A stretch of 64,000 nucleotides of DNA, from assembly GCF_000499845.2 (NCBI RefSeq), contig NC_023750.2, positions 27,160,643-27,224,642 on the forward strand, read 5' to 3'. Each line of letters opens with the position of its first letter. Positions within the stretch are counted from its first letter, which is position 1. Origin of the DNA: Phaseolus vulgaris (Eukaryota; Streptophyta; Magnoliopsida; Fabales; Fabaceae). The notes below the pieces were generated by a model. It was not told where the DNA came from. It did not search any database and saw only the letters and a program-made list of their open reading frames with translations. A program made the position numbers and the translations under genes. Shown here piece by piece: positions 30,685-42,058 of the stretch.

Positions 30685-33532
30685 TGCGGGAATAGTCTTG
30701 GAGGGACCCAATGGCGTGTTGATCGAGCAAGCTCTGCGCTTCGCCTTCAGGGCAAGTAATAATCAGGCTGAATACGAAGCCCTGATTGCAGGAATGCTCA
30801 TAGCTAAAGAAATGGGCGCGCAGAACCTCTTGGTAAAAAGTGATTCCCAACTGATTACAAGGCAAGTGTCGGGTGAGTTTCAGGCGAAAGACCCACAGAT
30901 GGCGGCATATCTACAATACGTTCAACTGTTGAGGGGAGCATTCAGCGCTCTTGAGCTAGTACATGTCCCAAGGGAACAGAATGCCAGAGCTGACCTGCTT
31001 GCCAAGCTGGCCAGCTCAGGCAAGGGGGGTAGACAGAGGACAGTGATCCAAGAGACGCTCAAAGCTCCGCGTAAGTTTGTGGAAGATAACAGGGTGGATG
31101 TCCTCCAGATTTGCACAGCAAGAGGGAGGCCAAGGAGTCATCGTTCTTTGACCCAAGATACGCTGAAGATGCCACGCATCAGCGCATACGCGGACACGCC
31201 CGAAGAAGGAAGGCAGTTGCAGATATGTGCCTTAGCCGAAGGAGACACCTGGATGACGCCATACAGACGATACCTGGCGGATGGGGCTCTCCCAGTGGAG
31301 CCTGAAGAGGGTAAGAAGGTTAAGAGAAATGCCGCAAGGAACACTCTGGTGGACGGAATGTTGTTCAGGCACGGGTTCACTCACCGTATCTTGACGTGCG
31401 GGAATAGTCTTGGAGGGACCCAATGGCGTGTTGATCGAGCAAGCTCTGCGCTTCGCCTTCAGGGCAAGTAATAATCAGGCTGAATACGAAGCCCTGATTG
31501 CAGGAATGCTCATAGCTAAAGAAATGGGCGCGCAGAACCTCTTGGTAAAAAGTGATTCCCAACTGATTACAAGGCAAGTGTCGGGTGAGTTTCAGGCGAA
31601 AGACCCACAGATGGCGGCATATCTGCAATACGTTCAACTGTTGAGGGGAGCATTCAGCGCTCTTGAGCTAGTACATGTCCCAAGGGAACAGAATGCCAGA
31701 GCTGACCTGCATGCCAAGCTGGCCAGCTCAGGCAAGGGGGGTAGACAGAGGACAGTGATCCAAGAGACGCTCAAAGCTCCGCGTAAGTTTGTGGAAGATA
31801 ACAGGGTGGATGTCCTCCAGATTTGCACAGCAAGAGGGAGGCCAAGGAGTCATCGTTCTTTGACCCAAGATACGCTGAAGATGCCACGCATCAGCGCATA
31901 CGCGGACACGCCCGAAGAAGGAAGGCAGTTGCAGATATGTGCCTTAGCCGAAGGAGACACCTGGATGACGCCATACAGACGATACCTGGCGGATGGGGCT
32001 CTCCCAGTGGAGCCTGAAGAGGGTAAGAAGGTTAAGAGAAATGCCGCAAGGAACACTCTGGTGGACGGAATGTTGTTCAGGCACGGGTTCACTCACCGTA
32101 TCTTGACGTGCGGGAATAGTCTTGGAGGGACCCAATGGCGTGTTGATCGAGCAAGCTCTGCGCTTCGCCTTCAGGGCAAGTAATAATCAGGCTGAATACG
32201 AAGCCCTGATTGCAGGAATGCTCATAGCTAAAGAAATGGGCGCGCAGAACCTCTTGGTAAAAAGTGATTCCCAACTGATTACAAGGCAAGTGTCGGGTGA
32301 GTTTCAGGCGAAAGACCCACAGATGGCGGCATATCTACAATACGTTCAACTGTTGAGGGGAGCATTCAGCGCTCTTGAGCTAGTACATGTCCCAAGGGAA
32401 CAGAATGCCAAAGCTGACCTGCTTGCCAAGCTGGCCAGCTCAGGCAAGGGGGGTAGACAGAGGACAGTGATCCAAGAGACGCTCAAAGCTCCGCGTAAGT
32501 TTGTGGAAGATAACAGGGTGGATGTCCTCCAGATTTGCACAGCAAGAGGGAGGCCAAGGAGTCATCGTTCTTTGACCCAAGATACGCTGAAGATGCCACG
32601 CATCAGCGCATACGCGGACACGCCCGAAGAAGGAAGGCAGTTGCAGATATGTGCCTTAGCCGAAGGAGACACCTGGATGACGCCATACAGACGATACCTG
32701 GCGGATGGGGCTCTCCCAGTGGAGCCTGAAGAGGGTAAGAAGGTTAAGAGAAATGCCGCAAGGAACACTCTGGTGGACGGAATGTTGTTCAGGCACGGGT
32801 TCACTCACCGTATCTTGACGTGCGGGAATAGTCTTGGAGGGACCCAATGGCGTGTTGATCGAGCAAGCTCTGCGCTTCGCCTTCAGGGCAAGTAATAATC
32901 AGGCTGAATACGAAGCCCTGATTGCAGGAATGCTCATAGCTAAAGAAATGGGCGCGCAGAACCTCTTGGTAAAAAGTGATTCCCAACTGATTACAAGGCA
33001 AGTGTCGGGTGAGTTTCAGGCGAAAGACCCACAGATGGCGGCATATCTGCAATACGTTCAACTGTTGAGGGGAGCATTCAACGCTCTTGAGCTAGTACAT
33101 GTCCCAAGGGAACAGAATTCCAGAGTTGACCTGCATGCCAAGCTGGCCAGCTCAGGCAAGGGGGGTAGACAGAGGACAGTGATCCAAGAGACGCTCAAAG
33201 CTCCGCGTAAGTTTGTGGAAGATAACAGGGTGGATGTCCTCCAGATTTGCACAGCAAGAGGGAGGCCAAGGAGTCATCGTTCTTTGACCCAAGATACGCT
33301 GAAGATGCCACGCATCAGCGCATACGCGGACACGCCCGAAGAAGGAAGGCAGTTGCAGATATGTGCCTTAGCCGAAGGAGACACCTGGATGACGCCATAC
33401 AGACGATACCTGGCGGATGGGGCTCTCCCAGTGGAGCCTGAAGAGGGTAAGAAGGTTAAGAGAAATGCCGCAAGGAACACTCTGGTGGACGGAGTGTTGT
33501 TCAGGCACGGGTTCACTCACCGTATCTTGACG
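30685..33532 (+). repeat. Four tandem 712-bp copies of second RNase H to integrase N-terminus
   Basis: Units are 30685-31396, 31397-32108, 32109-32820 and 32821-33532. Each starts TGCGGGAATAGTCTTGGAGG and ends ...CGTATCTTGACG. Each holds the second RNase H from just after its first catalytic aspartate (only the flank of unit 1 has DGSS) through QAEYEAL, KSDSQL, ADLLAKLASS and into integrase. 712 is 3n+1, so each unit shifts the frame and terminates ~75 bp into the next. Units 1 and 3 share CTACAATACG and CTGCTTGCC; units 2 and 4 share CTGCAATACG and CTGCATGCC. Confidence 0.95.
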
Positions 33533-34611
33533 TGCGTGAGCGGCGACGAGTGTACGCGAATAATGGCGGAGCTCCACGAAGGCATTTGTGGGAGCCACGT
33601 AGGGGGAAGATCCTTAGCCTCTAAGGTGGTACGCGCAGGTTTTTATTGGCCAACAGTGAAGGAAGATTGCGTACGACACGCCCAGCGTTGTAAGCAATGT
33701 CAAAAACACGCCGACTGGCATAAGGCGCCGCCAGAAGAGCTGCGATCCATATACAGCCCGTGGCCTTTTCATACCTGGGGGATTGACATCCTAGGTCCGT
33801 TCCCACTGGCGATAAGGCAGATGAAGTACTTGATCGTCGCCATCGAGTACTTCACCAAGTGGATAGAGGCGGAGCCCGTGGCCCAGATCACGGCGCACAA
33901 GGTGCAACACTTTGTGTGGAAGAACATTGTGTTTCGTTTTGGCGTACCCAGGCGGCTGATATCCGATAATGGAACCCAATTCGCCAGCCAACAATTGAGA
34001 AACCTGTGTGCTGAGGTAGGAATCAAGCAAGTGTTCGCATCAGTCGAGCACCCCCAGACTAACGGGCAAGTAGAGTCAGCAAACAGAGTTTTGCTGAGGG
34101 GGCTAAAGAGAAGGCTAGAGAAGGCCAAAGGGGCGTGGGCGGAGGAAGTACCAAGGATCGTGTGGGCATACCACACCACGCCCCAATCTTCTACCACGGA
34201 GACGCCTTTCAGCTTAGTGTATGGGTCAGATGCGATGATCCCGGTAGAAATACACGAAAGCTCGCCACGTTTCCAAAACTTTGTGGTGGAGGAATCCAAC
34301 GAAGAAAGGCGGGTGAACCTGGACCTACTAGAAGAAGCCAGAGAGGAGGCCAAATAAAGGCTGAAGCAGTAAAGAGAAGAGTGGAGCGACTATACAGCTC
34401 TAAGGTGAAGCCACGACAGTTTCAGATTGGCGACCTAGTTATGAGGAAGGCTCATCCATACGAGCTGGAGAATAAGCTGTCTCCCAAGTGGACCGGGCCC
34501 TTCAGAATCACTGAGGCTAAAGGCAACGGTTCATACAACCTAGAGACCTTAGAGGGGGGTCCCATCCCGCGTAGCTGGAATGCAGCCAACTTGAAGTTTT
34601 ATTTTAGTTGA
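32834..34611 (+). pseudogene. TE-5 second RNase H (last copy) and integrase
   Basis: One frame from 32834 to the stop at 34355-34357 covers the last RNase H copy (no first aspartate) and the full integrase catalytic core: the zinc-binding region (HRILTCVSGDECTR to CKQCQKHADWH), IDILGPFPL and ISDNGTQF (both Asp), NGQVESAN (Glu). One A is missing near 34354, so the C-terminal part (VKRRVERLYSSK, GDLVMRKAHPYELE, PIPRSWNAANLKFYFS) continues in another frame to 34611. Integrase inserts element DNA into the host genome; this is the best-preserved integrase core in the window. Confidence 0.88.
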
Positions 34612-34644
34612 CTTATGTAAGCAACCATGTAACGATCTTATTGA

Positions 34645-34700
34645 AGGGGACACTCTTTTTCCCTTTCGGGGCTTTTTAATGAGGTCACCCGAATAAAAGC
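34645..34700 (+). promoter_or_regulatory. Conserved post-pol block with AATAAA (TE-5)
   Basis: GGGGACACTCTTTTTCCCTT, CCC-TTTC-GGG stem, T run, AATGAGGTCACCC, AATAAAA. Followed at 34764-34860 by GGCGTCGCC repeats with AAGAAGAA spacers. Confidence 0.6.
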
Positions 34701-34931
34701 AAAAAAGAAGATTCGAGAAAAACCTTGCCTTGGTTTTTAGTCTTTATCCTTTTTCCGTTCGAAGCGGCGACAGGCGTCGCCAAGAAGAAGGCGTCGCCAA
34801 GAAGAAGGCGTCGCCAAGAGAAGGCGTCGCCTAAGCGCAGGCACCGCCAAGAAACGTGACGGAGGAAAAACGCGCAATATATGAGGTGTGTGCAAAAGTA
34901 AAGCGGCGTTACGGAAACCAAGCATGGTATA

Positions 34932-35820
34932 TGTACCGCCCTGGTAGTCGGAAGTGATGACGTGGCATCAAGCTATTGTATAGGCGTGTTGTTGGGACGC
35001 CTGGCTGGCAGAAGGGAAGGAAGTCGGGGGGCTCGTGTAGTCGCCAGTTATTAAGTTGGCGTGCTCCGATCTCCAGCAGACCAGAACCGGCGGTCACCGG
35101 GTTAAAGATGAAGTCGCCAGATGTAAACCCAGGCGACCAAGTGATTAGAGATCGCCGAAACAAGGACATCGCCGAAGATGAAGGCAGATAGACATTTCCC
35201 AGCTGGCCAGAGGATGAGGTCGGGGGACAGCTTGCTTGAGCATACACGGTGAAACAGGTGGTGCAGATCATGAAGGCGGCCGGCGAGACCACAGGGAAGG
35301 TGTGTACAAAGGCACCCTAACTCGCCAATCCAGAAGAGATCGCGCTCCAAGACAACTATGCACTGAGTAGTATCATGTATAAGTAACTTAGCCAGAGGAG
35401 AAGTTAGAAGTAGCGCCCAAGCCAAGGATGCTCCAGATGATGGCACGTGTACAGCTGGATGCGAGCCACGTGTCCAGATGTGTAACTGCCAGGAGAGAGA
35501 AAGTGTCCAGGTATATAAGAGTTTCCAACGAACTTCTGAGGTACGCACGTTCAGATTGTCTTCTTTACGCTTGCGAGTTCTTGAGTATACTGAGAGAGAA
35601 CTGGTTCACGGTTCCTTAGAGTTCTTGAGTGTTACTCTTAGTAATTGGTGGTTCAGTCGCTCACTTGGGCGTTGGAGTGCGATCGGCCGCAGCGGCGCCG
35701 TTTCGTCTTTTGCAGGTTCTTGAGGTGGATCGCGGCGAAGGACGGAGGCAAACACGGCGCATACGTCGATCCAAGTTTGACGAGGCAAAGCTCCAGCGTT
35801 TTGGTCAACAGGCAGGATCA
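34932..35820 (+). repeat. TE-6 5' LTR (889 bp)
   Basis: TGTACCGCCC...GGCAGGATCA. TATA region GTATATAAGA at 35511-35520. CACGTG boxes near 35443 and 35467. U5 motif CTCACTTGGGCGTTGGAGTG near 35661. Confidence 0.95.
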
Positions 35821-35840
35821 TCAGGCGCCCACCGTGGGGC
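35821..35840 (+). other. Primer binding site, tRNA-Lys type (TE-6)
   Basis: GGCGCCCACCGTGGGGC, complementary to the 3' end of plant tRNA-Lys(CUU) as I recall it, a few bases after the LTR end. The match to the terminal TGG is imperfect (AGG). Confidence 0.7.
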
Positions 35841-36232
35841 CGTGTAAAACCTGTTCCCATCCACAGCGTGAGTTCTTGGAAGTTTTTGCAGTTTTCTGTG
35901 TGGTTGTGTGCTGGTGCAACCATTGTCCGCTGTTCATCTAGGGTTTGTTCGGTAATTTCGCGTTTTCCACCGTTCGTTTGGGTTTTTGTTCGGTGAAGTG
36001 AAGTTTTCTGCTACTTACGCGAGATTTGTTCGGTGAGATCTGAGTTCTTTGGCTCGTTTGGATTTTCGTGGAAGAAGTGCTGGTTTTTGGTGGAGTCGCG
36101 GTTTTCTGTGGAGGTTTCCTGTGTTCTTGAGGTTTCTTTCGAAGTTTCGCGAAGTTCTGACCGATTGATCGCGGAATCGATCGTCGCTGAAGGAGGTGTT
36201 GTTCATTGCACTCTGTGATTCGTCAAGTTTTC

Positions 36233-38104
36233 ATGAGAAAAATGAGAAGCAACCGTTCAAGTCCAGTTGCGCCCGTTGCTGCTGAAGGCGCCATGACTAT
36301 GGCGCAGATGGTGGAAATCATGCGTTCGCTGCAGGCGAATGTGGAAGCCTCGCGCATAGAGCAGGTGAGAATGCACGAGGACCTGGTCGCCTCTCGGGCC
36401 AGGAATGATGAGCTTAGCAGAGTGACTGAAGAACTGCGTCAAGCTCTTCAGGAGCAGCGAGGGCGCCCAGTCGCTGAAGAGGTCGCGCCGTCGACGCCGC
36501 CTCGCGTTTTTCTTATGCCTTTCGCTCAGGCGATTATCGACACGCCCATCCCCGCGACTGTGGTACCTATGAAGGCTGTTTTTACCGGCGTGGAGGATCC
36601 TGAGGCACATCTCACCACGTTCCATACGCAGATGATGCTGTCAGGAGGATCAGACGCCGTGTACTGCAAGATGTTTGTGAGCACACTCCAGGGAACGGCA
36701 TTGGAATGGTTTGTGAGCCTGCCTACGGGTCACATAACCAACTTCCAACAGTTTTCAAAGATCTTCGTCGAGCAGTACATAGTGAACAAGGCACCGCCCA
36801 GGGTGTCTTACGATCTGTTCGACATAAGGCAGTATCAGGGAGAGTCCCTCAGGGACTACCTGAATCGTTTTGGGGCGCAGATGGTCCGCTCACCAGTAAA
36901 AGATGAAGAGATGCTGGTCTACGCATTCAAGAAGGGCGTGCTGCTGGGACCATTCTGCAAGGCATTGATCAGGGCTCACCCTGCCACGTTTGCTGAGGTC
37001 AGGCGACTTGCGGTGGCCCACATCGCCGATGAAAGTGAGGTCGCCGAGAAGAGGGGCAGCGTGGCTCCCGCTAGGCCACGTGCCCAGACCAGGATCCAGC
37101 CACAGAGGGTGCTGGAGACAGCAGCGGCCAGGAGGGATCAGAGGGCTCGCTATCCTTATGATCCAAGGAAGAACAAGGGCAGGGGCCAAGGGCGCCCTCA
37201 ACCAGCACGCCGGGAGTACAATCGCCCGCCTAAGCACAAGTTTGTCATGGGATTGGCGGACCTGATCGCCATTCCCAATATAGCAGCTAGGTTGAAAGCG
37301 CCCGAGAAGGTGGGCGACAAGGTGCTGGGACCAAAGCCAGACGCCTGGTGTGAGTTTCACCAGGGCTTTGGCCACACCGTGGATTCGTGCTTGGCTTTAG
37401 GATACCAGCTCGACGATCTGGTCAAGAGCGGGTTCCTAAACGACTACTTGCTGGACAGAAGGACGGGGGGCGCGTCGAGCTCCCAACCAGCAGGTGGAGA
37501 GGCTCAGCAGCACGAGATGCCTACACACGGGGAAATCCACACCATTGCAGGGGGTTTCTCGGGTCGTGGATGTACCGCGTCACAAAGGAAGAAGTACGCG
37601 AGGTCTGTGATGACGGTGGACATGTTTGAAGACCACTCGCCGGATGTGGACATTACGTTCACAAAGCAAGATCTTCGGGACGTTGTGCCTCATGACAACG
37701 ACCCCATAGTCATCTCGCTGATCACAGCAGGAAGGAAGGTCCACAAGGTTCTAGTGGACCAAGGAAGCTCGGCAGACGTAATGTTCTGGCCGACTTTCAC
37801 GCAGTTGGAGTTACCCCTTGACCAGCTGAGCCCCTATGGGGGGTGTTTGTATGGTTTCGCTGGTGACCAGGTGGAGGTCAGGGGGTACATCGAGTTGAGG
37901 ACTACGTTTACAAATGAGGCGGGTTCGAGAACAAAGAAAATCAAATACCTTGTCGTAAACGCCCCTTCAGCATACAACATTCTGCTGGGAAGACCCACGC
38001 TCAACAGAATAGGCGCTATACCGTCGACCCGGCACATGAAGGTGAAGTTGCCGTCTATGGAGGGGGTGACGATCGCCAAGTTTAGGTTGAAGCTGAATCC
38101 TTAG
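36233..38104 (+). CDS. TE-6 gag and protease, fused in frame past a reverse transcriptase deletion
   Basis: Start taken at ATG 36233 (MRKMRSNRSS), the same start as TE-1. Gag domain (EWFVSLPTGHITNF, YIVNKAPPRVSYDLFD), variant zinc knuckle (WCEFHQGFGHTVDSC), HTIAGGFSG, protease (VLVDQGSSADVMF, YNILLGRPTLNR). After KVKLPSMEGV (near 38070) the frame runs directly into TIAKFRLKLNP, which lies about 1.03 kb downstream in TE-1. The deleted part includes the whole palm and YVDD. The frame ends at TAG 38102-38104, a glutamate codon in TE-1. About 624 residues; gag and protease themselves look uninterrupted. Confidence 0.9.
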   Translation: MRKMRSNRSSPVAPVAAEGAMTMAQMVEIMRSLQANVEASRIEQVRMHEDLVASRARNDELSRVTEELRQALQEQRGRPVAEEVAPSTPPRVFLMPFAQAIIDTPIPATVVPMKAVFTGVEDPEAHLTTFHTQMMLSGGSDAVYCKMFVSTLQGTALEWFVSLPTGHITNFQQFSKIFVEQYIVNKAPPRVSYDLFDIRQYQGESLRDYLNRFGAQMVRSPVKDEEMLVYAFKKGVLLGPFCKALIRAHPATFAEVRRLAVAHIADESEVAEKRGSVAPARPRAQTRIQPQRVLETAAARRDQRARYPYDPRKNKGRGQGRPQPARREYNRPPKHKFVMGLADLIAIPNIAARLKAPEKVGDKVLGPKPDAWCEFHQGFGHTVDSCLALGYQLDDLVKSGFLNDYLLDRRTGGASSSQPAGGEAQQHEMPTHGEIHTIAGGFSGRGCTASQRKKYARSVMTVDMFEDHSPDVDITFTKQDLRDVVPHDNDPIVISLITAGRKVHKVLVDQGSSADVMFWPTFTQLELPLDQLSPYGGCLYGFAGDQVEVRGYIELRTTFTNEAGSRTKKIKYLVVNAPSAYNILLGRPTLNRIGAIPSTRHMKVKLPSMEGVTIAKFRLKLNP

Positions 38105-40653
38105 AAGTGCATCTTTGGCGTGGAGGCTGGAAAGTTCTTGGGTTTCCTCTTAACTGAGAGAGGAATAGAAGCCAACCCTGATAAGTGCGCCGCCATCTTG
38201 GCGATGAGGAGCCCGGCTACCGTGAAGGAAGTACAGCAGCTTACCGGTCGGATGGCCGCCCTGTCTCGTTTCGTGTCAGCTAGTGGAGAGAAGGGCCATC
38301 CGTATTTCCAGTGCTTAAGGCGGAATAACAAATTTGCATGGACGAAGGAGTGTGAGGAAGCCTTCGTCAAGCTTAAGGAGTATCTGGCGAGCCCGCCGGT
38401 TTTGTGCAAACCGCTGGTGGGAACCCCTCTCAGGTTGTATTTTGCTGTAACTGAGAGGGCGGTGAGTGCGGTGCTCGCCCAGGACCAAGATCAGGCTCAA
38501 AAGCCTATTTATTTTGTTAGTAAGGTACTGCAGGGCCCCGAAACGAGGTATCAGGCCCTGGAAAAGGCTGCACTGGCAGTAGTCTTTTCGACGAGGAGGT
38601 TACGCCACTATTTCCATAGCTTCACGATACTAGTGATGACCGAGTTGCCCATCCAGAAGGTTTTGAAGAAGCCTGACGTTGCTGGGAGGATGGTGAAGTG
38701 GGCAGTGGAGCTGTCGGAGTTTGATATTAAGTATGAGCCTCGAGGTCCGATTAAGGGGCAGATCTTCGCAGATTTCGTGGTCGAGCTCTCATCTGATGCG
38801 ACATGAGTTGAGGGGGATGACTTTCGTTGGGTGCTTTCAGTGGATGGATCGTCGAACCAGCAGGGTAGCGGTGCTGGGGTCATCTTGGAGGGACCCAACG
38901 ACGTGCTGATCGAACAATCCCTGAGGTTTGCCTTCAAAGCCAGCAACAATCAAGCAGAATATGAGGCGCTGATCGCCGGTATCCTGCTGGCCAAGGAGGT
39001 GGGAGCTAGGGTGCTGATGGCTAAGAGTGACTCACTGTTAGTCACGGGGCAAGTAACAGGCGAGTTCCAGGCTAAAGATCCACAAATGGCGGCTTACCTG
39101 GAGTATGTACAGGAATTGAAGAGTTCCTTTGCCTCCTTTGAAGTGGTGCATGTGCCCAGAGAGCAGAATGCCCGAGCTGACTTGCTAGCTAAGCTCGCCA
39201 GTTCAGGCAAGGGGGGTAGGCAGAGGACGGTGATTCAAGAAACTCTGAAGACGCCGAGAGCATTTGTAGCAGATCACCTGGTTCTTCAGATAAGCAAGTC
39301 GACGAAGAAAGCGGCGAGGAGTCACAGATCCCTGACTCAAGAGACTTTGAGGTCGCCAAGGATAAGAGCATGTCGGGGAGAGAAGGTGAACATGACGCAG
39401 GTCTGCACGACCCATGAGCCAGACACCTGGGTAACACAATACAAGCGGTGCCTGGCGGATGGCCTTCTCCCGCTGGATCCGACGGAGGCTAGGAAGATAA
39501 AGAAGAATTCTAGCAAGTTCACAATGATTGACGGCGAGTTGTACAGGTTTGGGTTCACTCACCCACTCCTGGAATGTGTGCACGGGGAAAAATGCACAAG
39601 AATTATGGCAGAGCTCCATGAAGGGATGTGCGGAAGCCACGTCGGGGGTCGAGCTCTGGCCGCAAGGACTCTCCGTGCAGGTTACTATTGGCCAACAATG
39701 AGAGAAGATTGCAAGAGGTATGCGCAGTGCTGCAAACAATGCCAGTAGCACGCCGATTGGCACAAGGCGCCTCCTGAGGAGTTGAAGTCGATTTACAGTC
39801 CTTGGCCGTTTCACACATAGGGAATCGACATCCTGGGACCATTCCCGCTGGCGATCAGGCAGATGAAGTACTTGGTGGTGGCGATTGAATATTTCACCAA
39901 GTGGATCGAAGCAGAACCAGTGGCCCAGATCACCGCACACAAGATCGAGGGTTTGTGTGGAAGAACATTGTGTGCCGGTTTGGTGTGCCCAAGCGCCTGC
40001 TGTCGGACAATGGGACTCAGTTTGCAAGTCACCTGTTGAAGAAGCTGTGCGAAGGGGTGGGAATTCAACAAGTATTTGCATCCGTCGAGCACCCTCAGAC
40101 GAATGGCCAAGTAGAGTCAGCCAATCGGGTGCTGCTGAGAGGGTTGAAGAGAAGGCTAGAGAAAGCCAAAGGAAGTTGGGCTGAGGAGGTACCCCGTATA
40201 GTTTGGGCGTACCACACCACCGAGCAGTCAGGAACCCATGAGACCCCGTTCAGCCTGGTCTATGGATGCGACGCAATGATTCCAGTAGAAATCCAAGAGA
40301 GCTCGCCGAGATTCCAGAACTTTGTAGCGGAAGACTCGAATGAGGAAAGAAGGCTGAATCTGGACTTGCTGGATGAGGTCAGGGAGGACGCGAGATTGAA
40401 AGCTGAGGCGGTGAAGAGAAGGATTGAACAAAGATATAACTCGAAGATGATGCCAAGACAGTTCAGAGAGGGCGACCTGGTGATGAGAAAGGCCCACCAG
40501 TACGAGATGGAGAGTAAGCTGTTGCCTAAGTGGACGGGACCGTTCAGAATAACCGAGGTGCTCGGGAACGGCGCCTACCGCTTAGAGACGTTGGAAGGAG
40601 GGGCGATCCCTCGCACTTGGAACGCCACGCACCTCAAGTTATATTACAGTTAA
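38105..40653 (+). pseudogene. TE-6 RNase H, second RNase H and integrase, broken
   Basis: Same frame as gag to ~39950: RNase H (38120-38803), TGA 38804-38806 (CGA in TE-1), second RNase H (VDGSSNQQGSG, QAEYEAL, KSDSLL, ARADLLAKLASS), the integrase zinc region, TAG 39746-39748 (CAG) and TAG near 39819 (TGG, inside FHTWGID). A 1-bp loss near 39954 moves the rest of integrase (SDNGTQF, NGQVESAN, then the C-terminal GDLVMRKAHQYEME...HLKLYYS) into another frame, ending at 40653. Most stops are C-to-T or G-to-A changes. Confidence 0.9.
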
Positions 40654-40713
40654 GAACTTTGTAAGTAAAGACAAACACGAAGTTATATTACAATGTTTCT
40701 GTTAAAACAGTTT

Positions 40714-40774
40714 GGAGGGGGCACTCTTTTTTCCCTAAGGAGGGTTTTTAATGAGGCCACCCAATAAAGAAGAG
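40714..40774 (+). promoter_or_regulatory. Conserved post-pol block with AATAAA (TE-6)
   Basis: GGGGGCACTCTTTTTTCCCT, CCCT/AGGG stem, T run, AATGAGGCCACCC, AATAAAGA. TE-4 is broken exactly at this AATAAA. Confidence 0.6.
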
Positions 40775-41049
40775 TTTTCAAAGTTTAAAGTGTTTTAGAT
40801 TGCATGCGTGTTGTTTTTCGAAAGGTTTTGAAGAAAGACCTTGTCACTTATATGTGATTTAAGGCAAGTTGAAGTTATGTTGCATGCTTTCTAAAAAGTT
40901 TCAAAGTCCTCATCGTCTTTCGGCGATCGGAGGCACCAGTTAAAGTTAAAGTCCTCATCGTTTTTCGGAAAAAGACCTCAACGCCCTCGCGCGTCCTGAG
41001 GCGAGATAAAGACCTCCTCGCCGTCGAGCAAGTGCAGGCGAGGAAGAGT

Positions 41050-41454
41050 AAAAAGTCCTCAGTGCTTCCAGAGGAGAGAAGATGTAGCCTCTGGGGCAAT
41101 GTAGAGGCACCAGTGAAAAGTCCTCAGTGCTTCTGGGGGAGAGAAGATGTAACCCCTGGGGCAATGTAGAGGCACCAGCAAAAAAGTCCTCAGTGTTTCT
41201 GGGGGAGAGAAGATGTAACCCCTGGGGCAATGTAGAGGCACCAGCAAAAAAGTCCTCAGTGTTTCTGGGGGAGAGAAGATGTAACCCCTGGGGCAATGTA
41301 GAGGCACGAGATAAAGACCTTCTCGCCGACGAGCGAGTTCAGGCGAGTTAAAGACCTTCTCGCCGACGAGCGAGTTCAGGCGAGTTAAAAACCTTCTCGC
41401 CAATGAGCGAGTTCAGGCAAGATAAAATCCTTCTCGTCTCGAACGAGTTCAGGT
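41050..41454. repeat. 65-bp and 37-bp minisatellites in TE-6
   Basis: Four 65/66-bp units (41050-41308, AAAAGTCCTCAGTG...AATGTAGAGGCACCAG), then about four 37-bp units (41309-41454) around ACCTTCTCGCCGACGAGCGA. Same two arrays, in the same order, as in TE-4 with six 65-bp units. Confidence 0.92.
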
Positions 41455-42058
41455 ATGGTGTAAAGGGTGGAAGAAGTTTGGAGGGTGGCTAAGGTAGGTT
41501 CGAAGAGAACGCCTAGCCACCCGGTCTTTTGTTCTGAAGCTCAGGGAGGTAGAGAAGGATCCGAAAGGCACCTCTACCCCCAGATAAAGGAACAATGGCC
41601 AAGTTGTGAAGGCAGGAGGAAGCTGATATCGCCAAGAGTCTTTGGCGACCAGGGGAAATTCAAGCAATAGCGAGAAAGTCAAGACCCGTTTTGATAAGGC
41701 AGATCAGATGAGCGGTGTCTTAAGCCATTAGTTGAGTTGAAGTTCGTTATTTGAAGAGCGATTTCACGCTAAGGTTCATTACCTTGAGGTTACAAGTTGT
41801 TAGAGTGTTTTGTTCGAAAGTCGGTGGTTCGAAGCAGTTAAAGTATACAATTGCGCTTACGAAGTTACTAAGTTAATTTCTTTGAAGTAAATTATACAAA
41901 GAGAGATAAAGCAGACAGAGAAGTTATAAGAAGAAGTACAAAGACTTTATCATAAGGTATAATCAGTTCGAGATACATGTACAAGAAAAGAGAAAGTTTA
42001 TTACAAGGCAGGTATATCTAAAGGAGAAAGCATAAGAATCGTGGATGGAGGGAAGCAA

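Noticed and set aside
30685..33532. Gene family of four RNase H genes
   Set aside because: Units are near-identical, frame-shifted relative to each other and lack the first catalytic aspartate; this is a tandem duplication inside dead pol.
33769..34353. 194-codon minus-strand frame over TE-5 integrase
   Set aside because: Shadow of the integrase frame, which has all catalytic motifs on plus.
35821..35840. Primer site matching tRNA-Asp, as in some other plant gypsy elements
   Set aside because: The sequence after GGCGCC is CACCGTGGGGC, not GTTGCCGGGG; it fits tRNA-Lys as I recall it.
39203..40081. 292-codon minus-strand frame
   Set aside because: Shadow of TE-6 pol.
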